Below, piece after piece: positions 17,108-26,546 of a stretch of DNA of 64,000 bases. The position numbers were made by a program, and so were the translations under genes. The notes below the pieces were generated by a model. That model had not been told where the DNA came from, did no database searches, and worked only from the letters and a program-made list of their open reading frames with translations. Position 1 is the first letter of the stretch. Each line of letters opens with the position of its first letter. The stretch spans positions 62,001 to 126,000 of the forward strand of contig JAEPOG010000003.1 of the NCBI GenBank assembly GCA_017643025.1, written 5' to 3'. Origin of the DNA: Rhizobiaceae bacterium (GTDB lineage Bacteria > Pseudomonadota > Alphaproteobacteria > Rhizobiales > Rhizobiaceae).

Positions 17108-18883
17108 ATGTGCGGTATTTGCGGAGAGGTCAGGTTCGACGGCGCTGCGCCGTCGGCCAAGAGAATCGAGTCGATGATGGATGCGATGGCGCCGCGCGGG
17201 CCGGATGGCTCGGGCCTGATCCAGCACGGCCATGTCGCGTTGGGCCATCGCAGGCTGAAGATCATCGACCTGTCCGACCGTGCGCGCCAGCCCATGACCG
17301 ATGCGGCGCTGGGTTACACGATCGCCTTCAACGGCTGCATCTACAACTATCCGGAACTGCGCGCCGAGCTTGAGGCGAAGGGTTACACCTTCTTCTCCAC
17401 CGGCGACACGGAAGTTATCCTCAAGGCCTGGCACTGCTGGGGCGAGGACGCCATCTCCAAACTGCACGGCATGTTCGCCTTCGTGCTTTCCGAGCGCGAC
17501 ACCGGCCGCACGGTCATGGTGCGTGACCGCTTCGGCATCAAGCCGCTCTATTATTCGGAAACGCCGGGCGCCATCCGCTTCGCCTCGTCTCTGCCGGCTC
17601 TGCTCAAGGCAGGCGATGTCGACACCTCGATCGACCGCGCCGCGCTCCACAACTACATGAGCTTCCACGCCGTGGTGCCGCCGCCGCGCACGATCATTAA
17701 TGGCGTTCGCAAGCTGCCCCCGGCGACGATCCGTGTCATCGAGCCCGACGGAACGATGAAGGACCGGGTCTACTGGAACCCGCCCTTCGACCGCGATCCG
17801 GAGCTTTCCGGCCTTTCCAGCGCGGAGTGGCGCGAGCGGGTGCACGATGCGCTGAGGGTTGCGGTCAAGCGCCGCATGGTCGCTGATGTGCCGGTCGGCG
17901 TGCTGCTTTCTGGCGGCGTCGATTCCAGCCTCATCGTTGCGCTGCTGGCCGAGGCCGGCCAGCACGGGCTGATGAGTTTCTCCGTCGGCTTCCAGGAAGC
18001 CAAGGGCGAGAAGGGCGACGAGTTCGTTTATTCCGATCTGGTCGCCGAACGTTTCGGCACCGACCACCACCAGATATTCGTGCCGTCCTCGGAACTGATG
18101 GACGCACTGCCGGGCACCTTCGCCGCCATGTCGGAGCCGATGGTCTCCTACGACAATGTCGGCTTCTACCTTCTGTCGAAGGAAGTCTCGAAGCACATCA
18201 AGGTCGTGCAGTCCGGCCAGGGCGCCGACGAGATTTTCGCCGGCTATCACTGGTATCCGCCGCTGATGAGCTCCAACGACGTGGTCAGCGACTACGCAAA
18301 GGTGTTCTTCGATCGCGACCACGAGACGCTGAAAAAGCAGCTCAATCCCGACTGGGTGGCAGACACCGACGCCAGCCGGGAACTCGTCGCCGAACATCTG
18401 CTGCGCGCCGGAGCGGACACGCCAGTCGACCGCGCGCTGCGCCTCGACGGCACCGTCATGCTGGTCGACGATCCGGTCAAGCGGGTCGACAACATGACCA
18501 TGGCCTGGGGGCTGGAGGCGCGTGTTCCCTTCCTCGACCACGAACTTGTCGAACTCGCCGCGCGCATCCCGCCGGAAGAGAAGCTGCGCGACAACGGCAA
18601 GGGCATCCTCAAGGATGTGGCGCGGCAGGTGCTGCCGTCGGAAGTGATTGACCGCAAGAAGGGCTATTTCCCCGTGCCCGAGCTCAAATATATCGACGGC
18701 GCCTATCTCGACCTCGTCCGTGACGCGCTGACGTCGAAGGCTGCCCGCGAGCGCGGCATCTTCCGCGAGGACTATCTGGACAGCCTGTTCGACAGCCCGG
18801 CGGATCACATCACGCCGCTTCAGGGTTCGGAACTGTGGCAGGCCGGATTGCTTGAGTTGTGGCTTCAGACCCATGGGATTTGA
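17108..18883 (+). CDS. asnB: N-acetylglutaminylglutamine amidotransferase (asparagine synthase family)
   Basis: A 591-residue protein. The N-terminal class II glutamine amidotransferase domain uses Cys2 as nucleophile (MCGICGEV), and the C-terminal asparagine-synthase domain has the ATP pyrophosphatase motif LLSGGVDSS (about residues 268-276). It is the first gene of the three-gene osmolyte operon (the 'trio' families, TIGR03104 from memory). It amidates N-acetylglutaminylglutamine to give NAGGN, a compatible solute known from Sinorhizobium and Pseudomonas. The order amidotransferase, GNAT/ATP-grasp, M42 is diagnostic and separates it from ordinary asparagine synthetase. Confidence 0.92.
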   Translation: MCGICGEVRFDGAAPSAKRIESMMDAMAPRGPDGSGLIQHGHVALGHRRLKIIDLSDRARQPMTDAALGYTIAFNGCIYNYPELRAELEAKGYTFFSTGDTEVILKAWHCWGEDAISKLHGMFAFVLSERDTGRTVMVRDRFGIKPLYYSETPGAIRFASSLPALLKAGDVDTSIDRAALHNYMSFHAVVPPPRTIINGVRKLPPATIRVIEPDGTMKDRVYWNPPFDRDPELSGLSSAEWRERVHDALRVAVKRRMVADVPVGVLLSGGVDSSLIVALLAEAGQHGLMSFSVGFQEAKGEKGDEFVYSDLVAERFGTDHHQIFVPSSELMDALPGTFAAMSEPMVSYDNVGFYLLSKEVSKHIKVVQSGQGADEIFAGYHWYPPLMSSNDVVSDYAKVFFDRDHETLKKQLNPDWVADTDASRELVAEHLLRAGADTPVDRALRLDGTVMLVDDPVKRVDNMTMAWGLEARVPFLDHELVELAARIPPEEKLRDNGKGILKDVARQVLPSEVIDRKKGYFPVPELKYIDGAYLDLVRDALTSKAARERGIFREDYLDSLFDSPADHITPLQGSELWQAGLLELWLQTHGI

Positions 18884-18887
18884 GACG

Positions 18888-20693
18888 ATGGCCGAGGAAC
18901 GCAAGGGCGGCGACGTCAGGCACAAGCGCGGCCGCGGCGACGGGTCCATGCATATGCGCCTCAAGCGCATGCGTGACGAATCGCTCAAGCCGCCAATCGC
19001 CGCCGCAGGTGCGACTGACGAGACGCCGAAATCCTCGGCCGTCCTCGATTGCGGCTGGGGCAACCTCATCTTCGCCCAGACCTTCGACAGCAACGAGGGC
19101 ATCGTCGAAGCGCTGCGATCCGAGCGTCGCGAGAAACGCGATATCGCCTTCTATGTCCGTGACCCGCATGTGCTCCTGTCCCTGGCGCCGCAGGAGATAT
19201 TCCTCGACCCGTCCCACACCTATCGGCTTGACCTCTCCACATACCGTCCCGGCCGCCGCCAGCCGCGCGGCTATTTCATCCGCCGCCTATCGTCGGAGAG
19301 CGACGCCGAGGCGGTCAACGCCATCTATGCCGCGCGCGGCATGGTCCATGTCAGCCCCGACTTCTTCTGGTCGAGCCGCGACAGCCGCGCCATCACCTGC
19401 TTCGTCGCCGAGGACGAGACATCGGGCGAGATCATCGGCACGGTGACGGGCATCGACCACCGCCGCGCCTTCGAGGACCCCGAGCACGGTTCGTCGCTGT
19501 GGTGCCTGGCGGTCGATCCGCAGGCGCGACATCCCGGTATCGGCGAGATGCTGGCGCGCCGCGTGGCCGAACACTTCAAGGCGCGAGGCGCCGCCTTCAC
19601 CGACCTTTCTGTCATGCACGATAATGATCAGGCGATCGCGCTTTATGACAAGCTGGGTTTCCACCGCGTTCCGGTCTTCGCGGTCAAGCGCAAGAACCCG
19701 ATCAACGAAAAGCTCTTCGCCGCCCCGATCAAGGATTATGACGGGCTGAACCCCTATGCCCGCATCGTCGTCGACGAGGCGCGCCGGCGCGGCGTCCATG
19801 TCGATGTGCTGGACGCCGAGGGCGGCTTCTTCCAGCTTTCCTTCGGCGGCCGCTCCATCAAGTGTCGCGAAGCTCTTTCGGAACTTACCTCCGGTGTCGC
19901 CATGTCGATCTGCGACGACAAGGCGGTGACCAGGCGTACGGTCGAGAAGGCCGGTCTGGTTGTGCCCCAGCAGATGGAGGCGACCGACGACGAAACCGCG
20001 CTCGCCGCGTTCCTCGATGAACACAAGCGCGTCGTCGTCAAGCCGGCGCGCGGCGAGCAGGGTCGCGGTGTCGCGGTTGGCCTGGAGATGAAGGAAGACG
20101 TGCTGAAGGCGATCGCCAACGCGCGCGAGGTCTGCGACCGTGTGCTGGTCGAAGCATGTTTCGACGGCGAGGATCTGCGCCTAGTCGTCATCGACCACAA
20201 ACTGGTCGCGGCCGCCGTGCGCCGACCGCCGCATGTCGTCGGCGACGGGCAGCGCAGCGTCGAGGCGTTGATCGAGGCGCAGTCACGCCGCCGCGCCGCC
20301 GCCACCAGCGGCGAAAGCACGATCCCTCTCGACGACGAGACCGAGCGCTGCCTGGCTGCGCAGGACATCGCCCTCGGCGACGTCCCGCCCGCGGGCAAGG
20401 ATATCGTCGTGCGCAAGACCGCCAATCTGCACACTGGCGGCTCGATCCACGACGTAACGGACATCGTTCATCCGAAACTTGTCGACGCCGCCTGCAAGGC
20501 GTCGCGCGCCATCGACATTCCGGTCGTCGGCATCGATTTCATGGTCAGGGCGCCCGACAAGCCCGACTACGTTTTCATCGAGGCAAACGAGCGGCCCGGC
20601 CTTGCGAACCACGAACCGCAGCCGACCGCCGAGCGCTATCTGGACCTGCTCTTTCCGATGTCGCGCGCCAGAAGCGAACCGCCGCCCGGTTGA
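18888..20693 (+). CDS. ngg: N-acetylglutaminylglutamine synthetase (GNAT plus ATP-grasp)
   Basis: About 601 residues, starting four bases after the previous stop; in-frame ATGs at 18852 and 18873 would overlap it. The N-terminal half holds a GNAT acetyltransferase domain (LAVDPQARHPGIGEMLARRV, acetyl-CoA loop; LYDKLGFHRVP). The C-terminal half is an ATP-grasp ligase of the cyanophycin-synthetase/RimK type (VVKPARGEQGRGVAVG, ending FIEANERPGLANHEP). It makes the acetylated glutamine dipeptide that the preceding gene product amidates (TIGR03103-type). The role is osmoprotection. Confidence 0.92.
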   Translation: MAEERKGGDVRHKRGRGDGSMHMRLKRMRDESLKPPIAAAGATDETPKSSAVLDCGWGNLIFAQTFDSNEGIVEALRSERREKRDIAFYVRDPHVLLSLAPQEIFLDPSHTYRLDLSTYRPGRRQPRGYFIRRLSSESDAEAVNAIYAARGMVHVSPDFFWSSRDSRAITCFVAEDETSGEIIGTVTGIDHRRAFEDPEHGSSLWCLAVDPQARHPGIGEMLARRVAEHFKARGAAFTDLSVMHDNDQAIALYDKLGFHRVPVFAVKRKNPINEKLFAAPIKDYDGLNPYARIVVDEARRRGVHVDVLDAEGGFFQLSFGGRSIKCREALSELTSGVAMSICDDKAVTRRTVEKAGLVVPQQMEATDDETALAAFLDEHKRVVVKPARGEQGRGVAVGLEMKEDVLKAIANAREVCDRVLVEACFDGEDLRLVVIDHKLVAAAVRRPPHVVGDGQRSVEALIEAQSRRRAAATSGESTIPLDDETERCLAAQDIALGDVPPAGKDIVVRKTANLHTGGSIHDVTDIVHPKLVDAACKASRAIDIPVVGIDFMVRAPDKPDYVFIEANERPGLANHEPQPTAERYLDLLFPMSRARSEPPPG

Positions 20694-20744
20694 CCTTTCG
20701 GCCCCGGGACGGTTGGTTCGGGGTCGCGTCAACGGAGACAAGGC

Positions 20745-21905
20745 ATGCCGCGACTGAGAATCGACGTCGACTACCTGATAGACTCGCTTGAAGCGCTGCT
20801 GTCGATCGACAGCCCGACCGGCTACACCGACAATGTCGTGCGCCATGCCACGGAGGAGCTGCAGCGTCTCGGCATCGAGCCCGAACTCACGCGACGCGGC
20901 GCCATTCGCGCCATTACACCGGGCGAGCAGCGCGAAGGCGCTCGCGCCATCATCACCCACCTCGACACGCTGGGCGCTCAGGTGAAGCTGGTCAAGGAGA
21001 CCGGCCGCCTGGAACTGGTTCCCATTGGCCACTGGTCGGCGCGTTTTGCCGAAGGCGCGCGGGCGACCATCTACACCGAAGGCGGCAGCTATCGCGGCAC
21101 GGTTCTGCCTCTCAAGGCGTCAGGCCACACCTTCAACGACGAGATCGACACCCAGCCGGTCGGCTGGGCGCATGTCGAACTGCGCATCGACGCGATGACG
21201 CGGTCGCGCGCCGACACGATCGGACTCGGCATCGATGTCGGCGACTTCGTCGCCATCGACCCGCAGCCGGAATTCCTCGACAATGGCTTCATCAATTCGC
21301 GCCATCTCGACGACAAGGCGGGCGTGGCCATCGCGCTCGCGGCAATCGAGGCGCTGCAGCGCGACAAGACGAAGCTTCCGCTAGACGTGCACTGGCTGTT
21401 CACAATCGGCGAGGAGGTGGGCATAGGTGCTGCCTCCATCGTCACGCCCGACATCGCCTCCATGGTGACGATCGACAACGGCACCACCGCGCCCGGCCAG
21501 AACTCGTCCGAGTTCGGCGTCACAGTCGCGATGGCCGACCAGTCCGGACCGTTCGACTACCATCTGACGAACAAGCTGGTGGAACTGTGTCGCGAACACG
21601 ATATCCGGTTCCAGAAAGATATTTTCCGCTATTACCGCTCCGACTCCGCCTCAGCACTGGAAGCGGGACACGATGTGCGAACTGCGCTGCTGGCATTCGG
21701 CATCGACGCCTCTCACGGCTATGAACGCATCCACGTTCACGCCCTGCGTTCGGTGGCCGAGCTCGTGACCGCCTATGTCAGTTCGCCACTCGAAATCGAG
21801 CGCGATGTGCGCCCGGTGTCTGACCTGGAAGGGTTCACGGAGCAGCCGATGGACGAGGCCGAGCAGCCCGAGATTGCCATCGTCCCGGAGGAGTCCGAAG
21901 GCTGA
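20745..21905 (+). CDS. Osmoprotectant NAGGN system M42 family peptidase
   Basis: A 386-residue metallo-aminopeptidase-like hydrolase (TIGR03106 type). Candidate metal ligands are visible in ITHLDTLG, NSRHLDDKAGV, the GEEVGIG glutamates and the late SHGYERIH histidine. It is the third member of the NAGGN trio, 51 bases downstream of the synthetase. Its exact task (trimming, turnover or salvage of the osmolyte) is not established. Confidence 0.9.
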   Translation: MPRLRIDVDYLIDSLEALLSIDSPTGYTDNVVRHATEELQRLGIEPELTRRGAIRAITPGEQREGARAIITHLDTLGAQVKLVKETGRLELVPIGHWSARFAEGARATIYTEGGSYRGTVLPLKASGHTFNDEIDTQPVGWAHVELRIDAMTRSRADTIGLGIDVGDFVAIDPQPEFLDNGFINSRHLDDKAGVAIALAAIEALQRDKTKLPLDVHWLFTIGEEVGIGAASIVTPDIASMVTIDNGTTAPGQNSSEFGVTVAMADQSGPFDYHLTNKLVELCREHDIRFQKDIFRYYRSDSASALEAGHDVRTALLAFGIDASHGYERIHVHALRSVAELVTAYVSSPLEIERDVRPVSDLEGFTEQPMDEAEQPEIAIVPEESEG

Positions 21906-21908
21906 CGC

Positions 21909-22442
21909 CTACTGCCGGCGGAATTCGATCTCGCTGGAGACGATCCAGCTCTCCGACGCGCGGTCGTAATACTGGCTCTGCACAAGGAAGGTGTCGTCCT
22001 GGGGCGGTGTGATGAAGGTTCGCACCCTCACCATCTTGCCGGCGTCCTCGACCTCTGCTTCCGACACGATCATGTTTTCGGCGATGCGCAGGCGCGGGTT
22101 GAGAAGCCCGTAATTCGCGGCCGCGCCAAGAAAGTCGCCCGTCAGTTCCTCGCCTGCTATGGCAAGCTTGCCTTTGAGATCGCGCGCGCCCTGGGTCGTC
22201 CCGCATCGGCCTTCATTGACCAGCGCTGTCTCGCTCGGCTTGTAGCGCGCCGAAATCCGGCAGGTCACGCGGGTCGGCTCCGACCGAAAGTTGGGCCGCG
22301 CTTCGCCGCTGCCGCGCCAGTCGCCCTGATAGGCGGCGAGGATTTGTTCGCTGTCTGCCGACAAGGATTGTGCCGTCGCAGGCATGCCAAGGGCAGTCGC
22401 AAGGACCGCATATTTCAAGGCTCGAAGGATGGATCCGGACAA
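21909..22442 (-). CDS. Hypothetical exported protein, beta-rich
   Basis: About 177 residues starting at TTG 22442, which has GGAGCGGGG upstream. A signal peptide (LKYAVLATALGMPATAQS) is followed by a domain beginning ILAAYQGDWRGSGEA and ending ESWIVSSEIEFRR, with alternating strands that resemble small lipocalin-like periplasmic proteins. It follows the RND exporter gene by 20 bases, so it is probably in the same operon and may work with that exporter. Confidence 0.6.
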   Translation of the reverse strand: MSGSILRALKYAVLATALGMPATAQSLSADSEQILAAYQGDWRGSGEARPNFRSEPTRVTCRISARYKPSETALVNEGRCGTTQGARDLKGKLAIAGEELTGDFLGAAANYGLLNPRLRIAENMIVSEAEVEDAGKMVRVRTFITPPQDDTFLVQSQYYDRASESWIVSSEIEFRRQ

Positions 22443-22462
22443 GTCCCCGCTCCGTTCTGGTT

Positions 22463-24700
22463 TCAGGCAGCGCGCCCCATAATGCGCCGAAGTGTCAGGA
22501 TCAAGGCGGGCAGGAAGGCGAGGTTCGCCACCAGCGCGACGCACAGCGTGCTGATGATGAGAAAGCCCAGATTGGAGACCGAAGGCAGGCTCGAAAAGAG
22601 AGTTCCGAACGAGCCGGCGATGAACATGAAGGTAGCTGAAACCAGCGCGGGAGCGACTTCCAGCAACGCTTCGTGCATCGCCTCGCGGTCCTTCATACCG
22701 GCCGACTGATTGGCGAGGAACGCATTGATCACGTGGACCGCATTGTCGATGGAAATGCCGAAGGCGATGGTGAGCGCGATGACGTGCGGGATGTCCATCG
22801 GCGTGCCGATGACCCACAGCGACGTCTCGATAAACAACACCGGGATAAGGTTCGGCAGCAGCGCCGCGGCCGCCACGATAGGCGCGCGGGAGCCGATGGC
22901 CAGCACCAGCACGCCGAGCACGATGGCGATGATCAGGCTGTTGCGCAGATCGTTGACGATGTTGGGTATCTCGATCGCCGCCAGGATCGGATAGCCCGTC
23001 ACCTTGGCGCCCTCGATGCCGTGTGCGCCGAGATCGTCGACCACCTCCTCGGCAGCGGCCACCGCCGTGTCCGGGTTCATGCCGTACGGCACCGTGCCGG
23101 TGACCAGATACTCTTCGCGGTCGTCTGAGAGGAAACGTCCGCGCAGTGTGTCGGACGCCTCGTCCATCGCGTCGGTGATCGCCTGCTGCGACAGCCCCGC
23201 TTCGCGCAGCCGCGCGAGCGATATCACGCGCTGCTGGCCGATCTCGCCGCCGAATGCGGTTTCGGCTTCGGCGAGCGCGTCAAGCGCCTTCGGTTCCGCC
23301 CAGCCGCTGCCTTCGGGCACCGGCAGTATCAGGTAGATCGGTGCGACGCCGCCGAAAATGTCGACGGCCAGCTTCTCGCCAAGCGCCGCCTGCGAGTCGC
23401 GCGGCAACTGGTCCGTGATCTCGTGCTGTTCGTCCACATTGATGTGACCGGTGGTAAGCGCGACCGCCGCCAGCCCGGCCGCCGTGGCAATCGCAGCCGG
23501 ACGCCACATCGCGAACCGCGAGACCAGCGTTCCCAAGGGTTCAAACACACCCTGCCGTTTTCCGACCTTGATCCGGTGGCCGAAAAAGTAGAGCAACAGC
23601 GGCAGTATGATCATCACCGCGGCGAAGGCGATCATGACGGCGCTGGAACCAAGGATTGCCAGGGAGCGCAGCGCCTGGTTGCCGCCGAACGCGAATGAGC
23701 CGAACGCCACAGCCGTCGTGATCGAGGTCATGGAGTTCGCCGGCCCAACGCGGCGGATCGCCGCCGCGATCGCTTCGCGTCCGTCAACGCCGCGCCCGCG
23801 GATCGCCGACCACGTGAAATAGAGCATGATGGTGTCAGCGAGTGCCAGCACCATGGCGATCGTCGGCAGCGCGGTCGAGAGATAGTTGATGCTGCTGCCG
23901 GCAATCCCGTAACCGCCCAGCACCCACACGACCGAAGCAAGCGCCGGCAGCGCGCAAACGGTGGCTGGAATGACGGCGCGGAATGTTGCCAGCGAGACGA
24001 GGAAAACCAGGCTGACGCCCAGAATCGTCAGCAATGTCTGGTCTGAGATCAGCGCTTCGACGGCGTCGGCCCTCAGCAGCGGATATCCAACGAAGTCGAG
24101 TTGAAGCCCCTCGGGCGCAATCGCCCTGATTTCGTCGATCAGCTGGTAGACGGGTTCAGCGTCGGGCGCCTGCCCGTTTTCCTCAGAGAACGGGCTCTCG
24201 ATGGAGATAAGGGCCGCATTGCGCTCGGGCCGCGAGAACTGGGCGATGAGAAGGTCCTTCTCGCCGGCCTTCGCAATTATGTCCCTGACGTCGTCGCCGT
24301 CCTCGAAGCGTTCCGGCAGCATGGAGGCTATGGCGCCGGTAGCCGGATCGATTCGGCTTGCAGTGAAGAGCGAAAACACGCTTTCGACGCCATCGACCAG
24401 CGTCAGGTCGAGATGCAGTATGCGCAGCTTCTCGATGCCTTCAGGCTCGTACAGATCGTCGGCCCTGACGATGATCGCCAGGTCGCCCGAGAAGTCGCGG
24501 AACTCGTTCTGGACGTGGCGGTAGCTGCGGAACGCCTCGCTTTTGCCCGCCAGCACGTTGAGCACGTTGCCGTCGAAGGTAAGCCTTGGAATCGCGCTCG
24601 CGCAAACGACGAGCGAAACGACAAGCAGCAATGCGAAGGCGCGCGGAAAGCGCAGTACGAGAAGCCCCAGCGCTTCCAGCCCGAAGCCGAAACTCTTCAG
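22463..24700 (-). CDS. RND/MMPL superfamily exporter
   Basis: Two six-helix repeats, each with a large periplasmic loop, and RND/MMPL-type helix motifs such as LADTIMLYFTW and GISIDNAVHVINAF, typical of HpnN-like lipid or hydrophobe exporters driven by proton flow. A TTG at 24631 cuts transmembrane helix 1 in half. In-frame sequence upstream (LKSFGFGLEALGLLVLRFPR) looks like the normal family N-terminus, reaching CTG 24700 just behind GGGAGG, so I place the start there; about 745 residues result. The substrate is unknown. The small exported protein gene follows. Confidence 0.85.
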   Translation of the reverse strand: MKSFGFGLEALGLLVLRFPRAFALLLVVSLVVCASAIPRLTFDGNVLNVLAGKSEAFRSYRHVQNEFRDFSGDLAIIVRADDLYEPEGIEKLRILHLDLTLVDGVESVFSLFTASRIDPATGAIASMLPERFEDGDDVRDIIAKAGEKDLLIAQFSRPERNAALISIESPFSEENGQAPDAEPVYQLIDEIRAIAPEGLQLDFVGYPLLRADAVEALISDQTLLTILGVSLVFLVSLATFRAVIPATVCALPALASVVWVLGGYGIAGSSINYLSTALPTIAMVLALADTIMLYFTWSAIRGRGVDGREAIAAAIRRVGPANSMTSITTAVAFGSFAFGGNQALRSLAILGSSAVMIAFAAVMIILPLLLYFFGHRIKVGKRQGVFEPLGTLVSRFAMWRPAAIATAAGLAAVALTTGHINVDEQHEITDQLPRDSQAALGEKLAVDIFGGVAPIYLILPVPEGSGWAEPKALDALAEAETAFGGEIGQQRVISLARLREAGLSQQAITDAMDEASDTLRGRFLSDDREEYLVTGTVPYGMNPDTAVAAAEEVVDDLGAHGIEGAKVTGYPILAAIEIPNIVNDLRNSLIIAIVLGVLVLAIGSRAPIVAAAALLPNLIPVLFIETSLWVIGTPMDIPHVIALTIAFGISIDNAVHVINAFLANQSAGMKDREAMHEALLEVAPALVSATFMFIAGSFGTLFSSLPSVSNLGFLIISTLCVALVANLAFLPALILTLRRIMGRAA

Positions 24701-24919
24701 TTCTGCCTCCCGTCCGATGAACCGCTTTGCAGCTGTTTCGGAGCGGGCAACCGGCCATTCCGGCGCCCGGATTTAGAGATTCGCGTCCCCACCGGCGCAA
24801 TCTCGCGCGGTTCTATGGCAAAGGCTAGGACGAGGCAAAAAAGAATCGCGTCTATCCACGAAGGCGGTTAATCGCCGCCTCCGCGGAATGTCGCACCCAA
24901 ACGGACCGGGCGTCCGAAC

Positions 24920-25351
24920 CTAGCGCTGAACGACGATGCGCACGTTTCTCAAGCCGACGCGCTGCGTCAAAGCGTAGAGTGTGGCGGCGTTGGCCACGTC
25001 GAGCCTGACGCAACCTGCCGATGCCGGTCGGCCGAGGCGGCTCACCTGGTTGGTGCCATGCACGGCGAAGTTGCCGTTGTAGAAGATCGAATAGGGCATC
25101 GGCGCCCCGTTGTACCGGCTCGAGCGGTGGTTCCTCGACAGCCACTTGGCCGTCCACGATCCGGTCGGCGTCACCTTGCCGGGGCGCGCGGTGGAGACCC
25201 GCCAGCGGTATTTGACGGTGCCGTGATGGTAGACCGTCATCGTCTGTGACGAGATGTCGACCCTGGCAACAACGCTCGCCGCGGTCGCCGCCTGAGGTGC
25301 AAAGATCATCGTGGCGAGCGCAAGGCTCGCGGCCGTCAGCACGGATTTCAT
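24920..25351 (-). CDS. L,D-transpeptidase (YkuD domain)
   Basis: A 143-residue protein with a signal peptide (to about residue 24) and a YkuD catalytic motif, HGTNQVSRLGRPASAGCVRL, holding the His and the nucleophilic Cys. It acts in the periplasm on peptidoglycan, forming 3-3 cross-links or attaching proteins. It is small for the family, a single catalytic domain without a LysM or proline-rich linker. A second YkuD protein is encoded at 28556-29269. Confidence 0.88.
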   Translation of the reverse strand: MKSVLTAASLALATMIFAPQAATAASVVARVDISSQTMTVYHHGTVKYRWRVSTARPGKVTPTGSWTAKWLSRNHRSSRYNGAPMPYSIFYNGNFAVHGTNQVSRLGRPASAGCVRLDVANAATLYALTQRVGLRNVRIVVQR

Positions 25352-25488
25352 GAAGGCCCCCTTCTCTTGCCCAAAATACAGTGCCGGCCTTGCTACCCGA
25401 CAATGCTTTAACCCCGGTGAAAGAATAGGCTTAACTTGCTCTTGCTGTCACGGTTGAATTTGCCCGGACGAGTGTGTTGCTGAACACA

Positions 25489-26457
25489 TTATTGTGCCCG
25501 TGCGCCGCCGGGCAGCGGCGGTTCGTCTGCATTGAGAGGGTACATGAGTTCCGCGATGACGCCCCGCAGCCATTTGTGCGGTGGAGATTGGGTGGCGCGC
25601 TTGTGCCACAGCATTCCGATCAGCGGCAGCGGCATGGGCATCGGCGGCTTGTAGACGGCAAGCGCGATGCCGGCGGCCACCTCGTGTGCCAGTTGCTGTG
25701 GAATGAGCGCGATGTGCTCGCTTCGGGCGACAGCACCGCATACGCCGCCGAACGTAGGCATCGTCATCACGACGCGCCGCTCCCGTCCCACCTTCGCCAG
25801 AGCGGCGTCTCCCATCGCCTTCAGATTGCCCTCCGGCGAAAAGAGCACGTGGCCCAGATCGCAGAACAGATCGATCGGAATGGCTTCGCCCGGCTTCACG
25901 CCCGCCCGCTTGAGCCTGGCATGGTCTCGGCGGGCGATCACCGCGAAACTGGAATTGAACAGCGGCTGGAATGCGGTCCACTCGGGATGATCGAGCGATG
26001 GGAGCAACGCCAGGTCGACATCGTAGCTTTCCAGGGTGGCGACATAGTTGTCGGGCACCAGATCGACCATCTGGATGCGGATACCGGGCGCTTCGCGCGC
26101 CAGCCGCTCGCCCAGGTCAGGCATCAGCATGGTCGAGAAGAAGTCTGATCCGGAAATCTTGAACGTCTCTTCCGCTTGGGACGGGTCGAATGTGGCCGGT
26201 CCCGAAAGCAGCAATTCCAGATCGTCGAGTATCCGCCGCAGCGGCGCCTCCAGCGACCGGGCATAGACCGTTGGTTCCAGCCTCTGTCCGTGCCGCACGA
26301 ACAGCGGGTCGTTGAGCGCAGCCCGCAACCGGCCGAGCGCTGCTGATACCGCCGGCTGGGAAAGCCCGATCCGTTGGCCCGCAAGCGTCGTCGACTGGTC
26401 GCGCATCAGCGCGTCGAGCACTCTCAGGAGGTTGAGGTCGAAGGCACGTAAATTCAT
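25489..26457 (-). CDS. LysR family transcriptional regulator
   Basis: About 322 residues. The N-terminal helix-turn-helix (LNLLRVLDALMRDQSTTLAGQRIGLSQPAVSAALGRLR) is of the NodD/NahR-like LysR branch, followed by the two-lobed effector domain. The start is set at 26457 (MNLRAFD), the usual beginning of this group; an upstream in-frame codon at 26562 would overlap the divergent gene. It faces a cupin gene across 89 bases and probably controls it. Confidence 0.88.
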   Translation of the reverse strand: MNLRAFDLNLLRVLDALMRDQSTTLAGQRIGLSQPAVSAALGRLRAALNDPLFVRHGQRLEPTVYARSLEAPLRRILDDLELLLSGPATFDPSQAEETFKISGSDFFSTMLMPDLGERLAREAPGIRIQMVDLVPDNYVATLESYDVDLALLPSLDHPEWTAFQPLFNSSFAVIARRDHARLKRAGVKPGEAIPIDLFCDLGHVLFSPEGNLKAMGDAALAKVGRERRVVMTMPTFGGVCGAVARSEHIALIPQQLAHEVAAGIALAVYKPPMPMPLPLIGMLWHKRATQSPPHKWLRGVIAELMYPLNADEPPLPGGARAQ

Positions 26458-26466
26458 GCCGTGGAT

Positions 26467-26476
26467 TATGATCATA
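26467..26476. promoter_or_regulatory. Possible LysR site between lysR and cupin genes
   Basis: TATGATCATA is a 10-bp palindrome nine bases upstream of the LysR start, inside the AT-rich part of an 89-base divergent promoter. LysR proteins usually bind such positions, but one palindrome is weak evidence. Confidence 0.3.
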
Positions 26477-26546
26477 GAATAAATCGATTTCCAGTATGAA
26501 TTAGCGCGCGCTAGCCTGCTGCCTCTGACAATGGAGGAAGAGGGCG

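Noticed and set aside
17057-19102. 681-codon minus-strand open frame opposite the NAGGN amidotransferase
   Set aside because: It is a mirror of the real plus-strand gene in GC-rich DNA; the translation is His/Arg/Val-rich without motifs and has no ribosome-binding site.
24815-24871. 18-codon plus-strand frame (MAKARTRQKR...) between the RND and L,D-transpeptidase genes
   Set aside because: Too short, no convincing ribosome-binding site, and nothing supports it; the rest of this gap is best explained as promoter and untranslated sequence.
25473-25488. TGTGTT-GCTG-AACACA hairpin after the LysR gene as a terminator
   Set aside because: Only six base pairs, and no T-run follows on the minus strand where the LysR transcript ends.
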